NCBI GenBank assembly: GCA_033439685.1 | Contig: JAUEDM010000003.1 | Location: forward strand, 4,308,001 to 4,372,000 | Origin: Apodospora peruviana | Lineage: Eukaryota > Ascomycota > Sordariomycetes > Sordariales > Lasiosphaeriaceae | Direction of reading: 5' to 3' | Length of the DNA stretch: 64,000 bases | Part shown: positions 20,710-30,743 of the stretch, one piece after another | Layout: every line of letters starts with the position of its first letter | Position numbering within the stretch: the stretch's first letter is position 1 | The notes under the pieces: generated by a model | The model's input: only the letters and a program-made list of their open reading frames with translations | Told to the model about the DNA's origin: nothing | Database searches by the model: none | Made by a program: the position numbers and the translations under genes

Positions 20710-23700
20710 TTGGGCATGTGTGCTACAGACTTTACAGTCCGATATCTCCAACAGATAACCAAAGATTTGTCCACCTGGAAACCGAAATATTTGAACTAGA
20801 TCCGGAAGATGCCTTACCTATCCGCTTCTCACTTTCGTACCTATTTTCTACGATCTCGTTACATCTCAATAACCCATATCCCGAGTCGAGCCGTGTTCTT
20901 CCCATTCTCACCGCCGCCGTCTCCGAGCTCCTGGTCTTCACCCTCACCATCCGTAATAAGCCCTTCGGCCTCCGGGACTCTTCGCGCTGTTGTCAACTCC
21001 GACCGAGGGCTTGGGCTTCGCGTTCCCAACCAGAAACCATACCGTGTCTCCCTCTTTTCTGTCTTCTCACCAATCTCGTCGCCATTTCTTCTTGTAGCAA
21101 CGTTATAAGTGGTACCAGAAATAGTTGAAGCACCACCACCCTTGCGTCTATGAAGTTGTCGTGCATTCCCCACCAATTTGTCACCATCGCCAACGTCATA
21201 AATATTTCCGTCAACCAGAAGCGCAAACGCGCTCGCGATGCTTGTAGGAGGCCTTGGTAGAACCGCCGTCTGCCGTGCCAGTGCCCAGCTGAGGAGGGAA
21301 CACAGAAGCATGGCGCCAAGCGGACCTTGCATGACCCGAGTAGCTGTCGGGTCTTGGATGACGTGTCGACGAGGTCCTGAAGAGCCAAACGTAGTAGTCG
21401 CGGTACTCTTATCCTGTGAGGAATAATTGGGAACAGTGAGTGTGCTGAGGGTAACGGTGGCTGGATATGTTGTGACGTTGAGGACCCCCCTGGCCTGTCG
21501 GGTCGAAGACTCCCGTGTCATTCTGCCATCTGCAGGGAATCATTTATCTCATCGTTCAAAGCAAATCGAGCTGTGGAGCTAAGCGTCTGCGCCATAATGA
21601 TGCCGTGCTGAAATTTGATGGCGTCTATCACAGCCCCTGCGGCTGCTGGGTCCGCCAAGGCCGCGAGCGGTACACCGTACGGAGAGGTGACGAGGATGGC
21701 CGAAGAAGGTGTCCACCATAACTCCCGGAACGTTTACGCCCAGCGAGTAGAGATCCTGGTAGACTTTGTTTTGGAACTGGTAAGAGGAATTAGCTGCGGG
21801 TATCACCGGCCGGACGGTGTCCTCTCTGGGCCTGGGCGGATGATTGGGATGGATCGCAAGCTCGTTCCCAAGAAAGACAGCCTCGACGTCGACGGATTCT
21901 ATTGAAGCGTTGCAACTCAACGTATTTGCTGAGACTGACCCCCGGGAGTAATTACCCCATACGTAGAAGTACGTGCTGCAGGCAAGGCCAGTCATGTAAG
22001 TCCCCGCGAAGGTGCCTTCTCGAGCCAGCGGGTCATCCTGGTGCAACAAAGCGGTGACAGCTAGTTCGGCTGGGTAAGATTCGATATCGTTGCCGACTTG
22101 ATGGGGGCAGAATTCGCCAGTGACGTTAATTCTGATCGTGTCACCAACAGGCCATACGAAGTCCCAATCGAAGGTGAAGTTTTGGGGTTGATCGAAGTGT
22201 AGGATATCCACAAATATATCTCCCCGCGGGTGCTGACGGCAGACCATACCGCCTCTTAACGCCGGCACAACCGCGTGTATCTCTATCTCGGACAACGTGG
22301 TGGTGAAATTTGTACTATCCAGAGCCAGGACTGGAAAGGCCAAATTCTCAAACGTGAAGGCGGGAGCTGATAGATTGCTCTGCAACATCAATGTTGAGAT
22401 GATTCCAAGCTCGTTCACGCCAAATCCCGATCCCGAATGAATCCCAAAGATCACATCATAGTCGTCACGGTACATGGCCGAAGAGAATGACCCCACAAGC
22501 CGGAGATGTTGTTCTGACAGTTCCGGCCGGTCCTCTTCGAAAAATATCGACGCCGAAGGAATAGCAAGAAGGCCAGCAACCATGGCGGTCACTGTTGCCA
22601 AAGAGGCAGCGAAGTTTCGTGTCTTGAACTGCCGGTGGAGCGCATGCACACCGAGGAGGCCTCGCAGGTTCAGGTTTACAGATTGTCCAGCCGGCGACGG
22701 GCCACTGCGCATCGCACAAAACGGTACCAAGGTCCGCAACTCCGAGTCCAATGATGAAAAGAACATGCTGATGAGACTTGACACCAGACTCGGTAATAGT
22801 GTCCAGAGATAGTGTAGATATGTTACATTTGATGCCGTGCCGATCCCGTCATTGTTATTTCTCTGGGATTTCCGCAACAAGGTTTCCAGCAGGATAATGA
22901 CGCCGGCAACGATGAGACAGACCGCGGAGCGCGACCAAACACGCAAGCTGAAAGGTTGATAGCTGGTTCTTCTTGGAGTTAAGGCCGGGGCTTGGATTTT
23001 TATCGTTGACCTTGTCGCCACGGCGATGGTGAGTGCCCTTGTCGCTTTGGGCGGAACGCCAGGCCTCTCTCCTCTTGACGCCTTTCGAGGATAGCAACAA
23101 ACGCTTAGTCTCCAGACCCGAAGGTTCAGTGACCCCGAGCCCCTTGGGAAAATTGTTGGAAAATCCCGTTACGTTGGCCAAGATCTTCAAGCCGATGATG
23201 GTCCTCGGATCAGCTGCCAACGTGAACTTTCTGGGGAGCGCCGATAGCTCCAAGCATAAAGCCACGATCGAGAGCAGGCTCAAGACGGCCACTACCTGGG
23301 ATGTCAGGGGCTGAACGACGAGCCGATTTTGCTGCACCCTTGCATAGCCCGCAGGAGAAACCACCGAGATTGGCTCCATCAGCCCGCTCCCTACCATAAA
23401 TGAGGTGTGAATATGATAGTAGGGTCTGAAATGTACAATGTCAATGCGGTAGAGTTGAAGAGAGATTCGTTGTCCGTGTACTTGGGCTGGCCGAGCCCGA
23501 GTGTTGTTGTACTGATCCAGTCCTTATCATCACTGTCGATGTTGTTAAGCTCAATGGAATCGACACTTCCGACAACGTTCGCTTTGGTCGTGGCCCCCTC
23601 ATATTCCTTTCTCGGTCCTTGAAAGGCTTCATAGAAAGCGCTGGCAATATGCCAAGCGTGGACGTGCGTCTTCATCGTTGCCGGACGGGTGCTAGTGGGC

Positions 23701-24273
23701 GAGATGCTATCTTGCTTCGTGGCGGCATCTCGAATAACGTCGAAACTACCTATTGTATATTTGGGCTTGCAGACTACCTGCTGGCTCCTCTGGATAGTCA
23801 TATTTGTCATGTTGATGTCCTGAGGCTCAGGCATACTAGTAGCATTAATGTTGTAGACTATCAGAAAGTCTGCAACCACCAATGATAGTCTCTGAGAGTC
23901 CAGATGGTCGGACTTGGAGTTCTCCTGTCGCTGTTGGCAGTCTCCTCTCAAAACACGAACCACAGTATGGACCATACTTGGGGTCCAGATATTTGTACCA
24001 TTGTAGGACTGCGAGATTAGTGACGGCTTCTCGAAAGAGAAGTTGTGGCTGAGCAAATCGCAATCCGGTACTTTGAGGTCAAGTGTCACGTTGATGGACT
24101 CATGGTAGGGGCTGTTATCGATTATGTACCTGAGCCCATTAACGGATGCTGCGTGACAGTCTAGGCCCGTCGAGACACCCTCCACCGTGACACGCAGCTC
24201 CGAGGTTGATTCGGGGGTAGGGTCGAAAGTCTGATACACAATTTGCTCGGAGACTCCGTGGGGATATTCCAGA

Positions 24274-24279
24274 TGGTAT
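24274..24279. repeat. Left 6-bp direct repeat (TGGTAT) flanking the Crypton
   Basis: TGGTAT here matches 27217-27222. Keeping one copy and deleting the rest rebuilds an open DUF3433-type frame, so this is the insertion or recombination site. Confidence 0.75.
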
Positions 24280-27216
24280 ACACGGCGCCGCTGAGCCGAA
24301 ATCAGCCGCTCGCTGATCGGAGCCCCGCATTAAACCCTAACCTGTAAACTCGCCGCCGGCGAAATCCGCGAATATCTACGGTGGCTCCGGTGTGGCCGCC
24401 ATGCTTATTTCTGTATATCTACGTCGCCGGCTGATTCGGCCGCTGATTCGCCGCGGCCCCCGGAGCCTCCACTATAATACAGGGCGCTAATGCGCCGTGG
24501 CCACACCACTACAGCGGGGCCGGCGCCGTAAGCAACCGCTAGTCGCGCCTTTCAGGGAGTCTGCGCCCCCCCGCTCCGCTCCAACTCTCCGTCCCCAACC
24601 TTCTCTTCTTTCCGGTACCGTAGGCCGGGCTTCCTTTACGCTATGGCTCTCCGGAAGCGACGAGCGCCGGCTTCAACGCCGGCGCCGGCCAGGCTATCGA
24701 TCACGGTAGCTGGATCGGCCGGCACGGAACAACCCCTAACCGGCCAAAAGAGGCTAGCGCAAGTAAGGATTCCAGCAGCGCGGCCGGAACGCGCTATCGT
24801 CAACAACGCCGAGCTCCGGGCCAACGCGCAGAACATCCTCACTATGATTAAAGCGACGCGGCCGAAGAACACGTCGTCGGCGTACGAGCCGAAGCAGGAA
24901 GAATTCCGGCGGTTCTGCCGGCGGAAACAGTACCAAGACGGCGAGACGGTAACGGAGGATAAGCTCCTTCTTTTCCTTGTTGAGGAGGTTGTGAATCGGC
25001 CGTTACGGTCGCGGAGCCGGAAGTCTGACGGCGATGTGCCGCTCTCGGAGACTCGGCTTGCCTGGCGGTCGGTCCGGACCTACGTTACGGCTATTACCGA
25101 CCTTTACCGATCGCAACGAGCCCTCGGCATGAACACCCACCCCTCGCCCCGAGAGGATAACGCCCGGGAGTATATTAAATCTCTCCAACGCCGGGATACG
25201 GAGCGGCAGAAAGCCAACTACGCCGACAAGGGCCGAGATACCGTTCTTGACGGCTATTCGGAGGATGACCTCAAGCGGGTTGCCCAGGAGTTGTGGGGCC
25301 ATACCGGCCAGTCAGCCGAATGCCACTTCCGGACTCTGGCCGATATGCTTCTCGGCCATTATATGCTTACCCGCGGCGGCGACCGACGGAGCCTTGAGAT
25401 CTCGGACCTCTTTACGTTCGAATTCGCCGGCGAGGGGCCCACTCGGTGTATGCCGCTTATTACCACCACGCGAGCCGGAAAGCAGAACCAACACGGCCGC
25501 TTGGAAACCGCCGGCGCCCTTCGGAGCCGAGACCCGCTTATTTGCGTTCTTGGCGCGGTAGCCTTTTACCTCCTGTACCGGTGGGACCTTACCGATGAGC
25601 CGTTTCCCTGCTTTAAAAGCCGAGCGCAATGGTACGACATCCGGCTGTTGAAGAGCACCGAGGCCGGCCCCGCCTCCGCGTTAGCGTATAATAGCCAGCG
25701 GGATTGGGTTATTAAGGCGTTTGCGTACGCCGGTATCCGGTCGAACAAGAAGACCCACGTTGGCCGGAGCTCTGGAGCGAAGACGGCGGAGTTGAAGGGC
25801 GTAAGCGAGGCGCAGATTCGCCGTGCCGGCCGGTGGAACCAAGAGCAAATGATCGGCTGTTACCTAAATTCACTACCCCGGAAGTTCATGCGGACCATGG
25901 CTGGCCATCCGGCGCAGATGGGGGGCTTTGAGATACGCCGAAGCCGAACGCCGCCTCCGGACTCCCTGTTAGCGTTGATCTGGCCGGAGTTAAGCCAGTG
26001 GGCAGATAAGTTCGGCCCCGGCCCGGAGCAAATACACGACCTTGCGGCGGCCGGCTTCACAAGCTTGTTATTCTACCTCCGAGAGGTGATTCTGGAAGAC
26101 TCGGTGCCGTTGATGCGCCAGTTTCCGGACTCCGCCGTGTGGAACCATCCGGTATTCCAGCACAAAGATTACCGGCCGTATGCGCACCGCGTAGCGGTAA
26201 TAATAGAAGAAGGCGAGCGGCCGAGCCAGTTGGCCGTTCTGACGCAGGCTTTGCCGGTCCTTACCGACTACCTAAAGACGGCCGAAGCCCGGAGTGAGGT
26301 CAAGATATTGGAGCTTTCAACGGCCCTAACGGCCGAGATTCGTACGGCAGAAGCACGGCTAGCCCTAACCTATCAGTCTTCCTTGCGCGACCTCCTTGCC
26401 GGAAGCGTTTTCCAGCTGCAACCACCACCGGCACCAGCACTAGCATCGGCACCGGCTCCGGCTCCGGCACTAGCATCGCCATCAGAAAGCTGTTCAAGCA
26501 GCTCCAGCCGGCTAAGCTGCTCCAGCCAGCCAAGCCCAGAGCCGGAGGCTGCGGAGCCGGAGACTACGGAGCCGCCGAAACACCGCATGAGCCGGGCCGT
26601 CAAGACCGTAAATGACCTTTGGCGCGAGTGGACTACCGGCTTGCGGGGTAGCCCTTCGATCACGGCTTTGGATAATCGGTGGGGGAGCCGGTGGCGTGCC
26701 GGCCGTCAGGCCGAAGTTCAGTGGTATTCTTTACGGCTGGAAGTCATCCGAGAGATCCGGCGAGTTGCCGGCTTACGGCGGTTGAGCGAAGAATCGGCGA
26801 TGTTCTTTGTTGCGGCCGAACAACGGCAATCTAACTGTTCTCTGGATTTGTATTGCAAGCGGCTCCGCGCCAACAGGAAGACGAGGGAGGCCGGCGCCGG
26901 TGATAAGAAGGGTGGCCGGCGGCGCGATAACGGCACGGCGCCGGCGGTAACAAGCCTTCCGTAGATAGATTTAGTAATTGAGCCGTTGTTGCAATACAGT
27001 TTGGGCCTGGAAACGCTGTTTTACTACGTAGATTGCGCCCAATTGCTTGTGTTTAGGGGCTTCAGGGGCTAAAAAATTGCATATATAACCCTAACCCTGC
27101 GCAGACGTAGACATCCTTGGGATATTTACGGTCGCTGAGGGCACGGCCCCTTTTTGGCTGCGAAGAGGCGCTCAGCCGCTGATTCAGCCACCAATTGGCC
27201 GCCGTAGATATACCCT
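24280..27216 (+). mobile_element. Crypton-type tyrosine-recombinase DNA transposon, 2937 bp
   Basis: The borders come from the host gene: outside TGGTAT copies at 24274-24279 and 27217-27222, the host DUF3433 frame is continuous when the insert is removed. Inside is one large intact ORF for a tyrosine recombinase with a GCR1_C-like DNA-binding tail. The G+C-rich text, full of GCCGG, is unlike the neighbouring host DNA. Clear long terminal inverted repeats are absent. Short related words (TATATCTACG with GGCTGATTC/GCTGAATC) lie near both ends, and telomere-like CCCTAACC words lie at about 24334 and 27084. Cryptons are known to end in short direct repeats of 4-6 bp, made by recombination rather than by staggered cutting, which fits. 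Confidence 0.8.
24643..26964 (+). CDS. Crypton tyrosine recombinase with GCR1_C-type DNA-binding domain
   Basis: Intact single-exon ORF of 773 aa, starting at the ATG at 24643. Residues about 55-180 form an N-terminal core-binding region (NILTMIKATRPKNTSSAYEPKQ). The catalytic part shows the tyrosine-recombinase tetrad: Arg in LTRGGDRRSLEISDL (about 248), H372-x-x-R375 in THVGRSSGAK and the nucleophile candidate Y407 in GCYLNSLP. This is the layout of the NDC10_II/Crypton class. A Pro/Ala/Ser-rich linker follows; the C-terminal domain (LWREWTTGLRG...RWGSRWRAG) matches the GCR1_C DNA-binding pattern. The enzyme should excise and integrate the element through a circular intermediate. No stop or frameshift is visible, so the copy may be recent and possibly active. 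Confidence 0.85.
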   Translation: MALRKRRAPASTPAPARLSITVAGSAGTEQPLTGQKRLAQVRIPAARPERAIVNNAELRANAQNILTMIKATRPKNTSSAYEPKQEEFRRFCRRKQYQDGETVTEDKLLLFLVEEVVNRPLRSRSRKSDGDVPLSETRLAWRSVRTYVTAITDLYRSQRALGMNTHPSPREDNAREYIKSLQRRDTERQKANYADKGRDTVLDGYSEDDLKRVAQELWGHTGQSAECHFRTLADMLLGHYMLTRGGDRRSLEISDLFTFEFAGEGPTRCMPLITTTRAGKQNQHGRLETAGALRSRDPLICVLGAVAFYLLYRWDLTDEPFPCFKSRAQWYDIRLLKSTEAGPASALAYNSQRDWVIKAFAYAGIRSNKKTHVGRSSGAKTAELKGVSEAQIRRAGRWNQEQMIGCYLNSLPRKFMRTMAGHPAQMGGFEIRRSRTPPPDSLLALIWPELSQWADKFGPGPEQIHDLAAAGFTSLLFYLREVILEDSVPLMRQFPDSAVWNHPVFQHKDYRPYAHRVAVIIEEGERPSQLAVLTQALPVLTDYLKTAEARSEVKILELSTALTAEIRTAEARLALTYQSSLRDLLAGSVFQLQPPPAPALASAPAPAPALASPSESCSSSSSRLSCSSQPSPEPEAAEPETTEPPKHRMSRAVKTVNDLWREWTTGLRGSPSITALDNRWGSRWRAGRQAEVQWYSLRLEVIREIRRVAGLRRLSEESAMFFVAAEQRQSNCSLDLYCKRLRANRKTREAGAGDKKGGRRRDNGTAPAVTSLP

Positions 27217-27222
27217 TGGTAT
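27217..27222. repeat. Right 6-bp direct repeat (TGGTAT) flanking the Crypton
   Basis: Second copy of the hexamer seen at 24274-24279. On the minus strand it supplies ATACCA, spanning the TAC-CA of the interrupted host codons. Confidence 0.75.
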
Positions 27223-27812
27223 CGATGGAGGTCTATTATCGCGTTATAGATCGGCATCATCCCAGGGTCGCCGAGCCGCGAAGGATCGTCGACAAATCTG
27301 GACCGGAGTTGGACAGGGAGAGTAACCCCTACGGGCGCGAGGCGGATCATGGACGACGAGAAGACGATCATGACGGTGAGAAACAGCGATACGAGCGCAG
27401 TTGTGGCCACAAGAACGTCCCTATTCTTGATTGCCCGGATCGGGACCACAAGGGAGAACGGCGATATGTAGTCCACGAGCAGCGCCCTTTGCACCTCAAT
27501 ATCACTTTTCGCATTCCGGATCCTGATCCAAGGAGTGGAGACCTTTGCTGAATAGTCGACACATGACCACAAGACCGCAGTCAAGCTCATGACAGCCGTT
27601 GGTCCGTAGGTCCAAGTGTAATGTAGGGCTGCACTGGAAGACAGTGTTGTAAGACCTTGGCAGCTTTCGGAGACAATGAATATAGCCTCGACTGAAGTGA
27701 GAAGAGCGACAAAGATCCCTATGAATACATGAATGGTGCGTCTCTGGAGGGAAAGTGGATACCAGATGTCCGGGGTATCGTCAGACAGATGACTGCCAGT
27801 GGCCTCATCCTT

Positions 27813-27845
<33 letters not shown>

Positions 27846-27986
27846 GAGCTTCACTCCTCCACTTTTCACGACGCTCTCCAACGTGCTGGAAGCGTGTCCG
27901 TCATGTCTGGGTGATGCAGATAGAGCATTTCCGTGGCTCGCAACATCATCCGGGACGAGCGGGGATGGAGAAACGGCCGTAGACAT

Positions 27987-29280
27987 CTATAACATCAGCT
28001 TGGGTGCTTGGGTTTAGACTTCGAATTCACCCCCAAACTGGCAGGAGATTCTCTTACCATGGCCAGTGAAGGAAAAGAATACGGTTGAGAGATCTCGAGA
28101 ACGGTTGGGTTGTTTCAGATTCAGCGCACAGAAAGTGGTTAATTTAGTGTGTAGGAAACAGATCCTTGAAGAAGGTCAGGGGCTGCCCAGTATTACCTCT
28201 ACATTAATACTGCTTCAGTCGCACCAAGCTTAACTGCCAGTTCGCCATTGGGTCAATACTGTAGGCACATGACCCCTCAAAAGAAGTGAGGTACTAGAGT
28301 TGGCTCTAGACCTTGGAATTCAACTAGATAAACCTGTACGATCCAGACTTACTAGCTACTACCACGGATTTCCTGCATCAGCACACACGCCCGAGGCGAA
28401 TTGGCCGCTCGGTGTAGCCAGTCTGCCTTCGCCCCCAATCCAAGATATATTACACGGTACTACCGTACAGCCATTCCAACTCGATAACAGTTAATTGTTC
28501 ATTTCAGCTTACTGTTGCGGTAATATAGGATGCAATCTGTCACACGTATTATAATCTAACCTACATGTCCCTGTTATCTCATCTCACCAGCTGAGAGCTG
28601 GTGCACACTTGGATGCCTCGATAGTCCCGGCATTGTGTTCCGCAATTTACCCGCGCCCTTGCTACGTACCGATAAAACAAAAGTATACTTAAAATAACGG
28701 TAACGTTAATGCTTTGGGGTTTGAGGCATTTGGGCTGTTTCGTGCTGGGAAATGATGATTTGTTGTTTGCTGTCGTGATGTTTTGCTAACTTGTAGTGAT
28801 ATACCGTGGAGCGTCAAGATGAAGGATCGAGGATAACAAGATAATGCCACAAAGCACGGACGGGGTTCTCTTTTTATCTTTTGACATGTTGTAGTCCGGG
28901 CACTGCATTTGCAGCTTGTTTTGGGCAAAGAATGCCTGGATGAGTGCCTGAAGTGCACCTATCAACCATCATTGGCTGGCATGTGCCACAGCCACGGCGG
29001 GATCAACCTCAGCCGCCCCGTATTCAGCAGAGCAATGCGATTGGTGCAACGCCCGGCTACTGGGACAGAAGCATTCGAAGTGTTCTATAAAAGGGGCTGG
29101 GCTACAACATCCGTTGACGTCAAGGGTTCAACAACTCGAAACAGTTTACTGGCAGCCCAGGCTTGAAACGCAAATACGTGATTAAGGTAGTTAATTAGAT
29201 TTACTATATCGTTTCTAATATTTCATAGCAACAAATTGTGCACGTATCATCGAGTCATCATTATCCTTCGTGCTCCCTTT
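27987..29280. other. Intergenic, no gene recognised
   Basis: About 1.3 kb, probably including the promoter of the disrupted DUF3433 gene. A TATAAAAG box near 29085 on the plus strand is not followed by a gene I can support before the convergent Pth11-like gene. Confidence 0.45.
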
Positions 29281-30743
29281 TTACTGTGATCGGGGTGACC
29301 GAACCTGATACACCTCACGCTGGACTTTCACACCGACCCCGGGGATTTCCTGTCCCGGAAACTCATTCGACATCGGCCTAATCTCGGTCCGCACCTGCGT
29401 CGGAGCGAGAACATCCATATACTCACGCCTGTGCTTCGGGCTGCCCTCGTTGCTGCTCCCCACACTCGCAGCCCCGTCGTGGCTGGCATCCCGACCAAGC
29501 GCAAGCTCAATCTCGCTATCAGCCGCAGACGACGACGCAATCTTACTCGCCTGACCATGGGCGCTGGCTTCGGGGTCCCTGAACTTGGAACCGCCGCCCG
29601 TTGCCTCGTCGGTCTTGGCATAATAACCGTTCTTGCCGCTGGAACGGCCTGCCCTCGTACCGATGGCCAGGTTGGGAAAGTAGCGCGACACGAGCGGCCG
29701 CAGGGTGGGCAGGCAGGCGCATGTGATGGCTGACGACAGTTCGCCCATGGACCAGAGTGAGGAGTCGACATTTTCCCACGTGAAATCGTCAAAGAGTTTG
29801 AGGTAGCGGATGCGGATCATTGAGATTACGACAGTGCTATAGCACTGATGTTAGCACGTGTCAAATGGTAATGAGTTGTTGAAAAAAGAAGAGACTTGCA
29901 AGAAACCAAGGCAGAAGATGCCCAAGAGTAGGATCTTCTGCTGCTTGACGAGATTGAGCTTCCAGATGGCCGGGAGGGGAAGCAGGAATACGGCAATATC
30001 GGTGATGATGTTGCCTGCGGCGTTGATATACCTGAACACGGTTCGTTAGTGGTGATAGTACTCGAGGTGGACATCAGAACATACCATTGTGGGATATTAG
30101 GGATGCATGTAGACTCAACGGTCGAGTCCCAGAATCCTTCGATGGGAGTGCAGATAAAAATGCCGACCAGCAGCTGTGAGAGGCCCCAGCCACCAACAAT
30201 CACGATAGCAACCATGTAGACTATGCGCATTTGCTGGACTGCCAAGACGCGGTAGTATTGGAACAGGAAAGTGAGTTTGATGGCCAAAAGTGCGGCGCAG
30301 TAGAAGACGATAGAGACATAAAAGTCCTTTGTGGCAAGTTAGCAAAGAAGACAGTTATCTTGTTAAGATGACATACCCTAAGATAACGAGGCACCAGTGC
30401 AGGGATGGTGGTTGGGTCTAGCCCGTAGATGTGCTTCCCCAGTCCATTGGACGTCATGTGTGTTATGGCGACGCCGGAGCCATATGTGACAAGCTAGTTG
30501 GAACATCAACGTCAGCAAAGAGACCGTCAGACTCGCAATGATGAGCTGTCGTTTGCCTACCAGACCAACAATGCAGGCGTAGTCGTCAATGCCCATTTGT
30601 TTGATGAGCACGATACGTGTGTATAGCCGCAGGGCGACCATGGCGGTGGAAAACAAGAGGCAGAAGACGACGACGCCAATGACAGTCGGCGATCTGTCAT
30701 CGAACGCGCCTGGCGGAAGTGTTGGTGCTGCTGTTGATGCCAT
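29281..30743 (-). CDS. Pth11-like/rhodopsin-fold integral membrane protein
   Basis: Five exons: 30743-30561, 30493-30377, 30326-30085, 30031-29900 and 29836-29281, giving 409 aa. The family pattern is complete: IGVVVFCLLFSTAMVALRLYTR and MGIDDYACIVGL (helices 1-2), LDPTTIPALVPRYLR then DFYVSIVFYCAALLAIKLTFLFQYYR (helix 3), the long conserved piece up to CTPIEGFWD, INAAGNIITDIAVFLLPLPAIWKL, and helix 7 near WSMGELSSAITCACLPTLRP. The tail after it is Ser/Gly-rich and cytosolic. The N-terminus has no CFEM domain. Intron 4 (29837-29899) appears to use a GC donor (TT/GCAAGT); the GT choices nearby break the frame. Family members sense surface or host cues in some fungi, but most are uncharacterised, so the role here is inference. 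Confidence 0.85.

Larger units (their letters stand above)
20859..27986 (-). pseudogene. DUF3433-like multi-pass membrane protein, split by a Crypton
   Basis: The gene starts at the ATG at 27986. It has a QE-repeat leader (CTCCTG hexamers on the plus strand near 27823-27850), then WYPLSLQRRTIHVFIGIFVALLTSVEAIF and further helices, and is open to codon TAC at 27221-27219. There the Crypton (24280-27216) interrupts it. Host sequence resumes at 24273 in the same frame, so the junction reads DLHRY/HLEYPHGVSEQ. A 56-nt intron (23339-23394, AAG acceptor) leads to WVQQNRLVVQPLTSQ. The second half repeats the architecture (YQPFSLRVWSRSAVCLIVAG, YLHYLWTLLPSLVSSL). Extra frame changes occur between about 23110 and 22990 (indel or unseen intron), near 21703 and near 21545, before ATRVMQGPLGAMLL and the C-terminus. 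The insertion plus these shifts make it non-functional. The family's function is unknown. Confidence 0.75.

Noticed and set aside
20706..21128. Plus-strand ORF of 140 codons following the HET gene
   Set aside because: It overlaps the C-terminal part of the minus-strand DUF3433 pseudogene, which has family-like helices; the plus frame has none.
24280..27216. Terminal inverted repeats for the Crypton
   Set aside because: Short similar words occur near both ends but do not align as a continuous inverted repeat, and tyrosine-recombinase elements are not expected to have them.
29085..29166. TATA box followed by a short ORF on the plus strand
   Set aside because: The downstream open stretch is tiny and the ORF starts before the TATA box, so no gene is supported.
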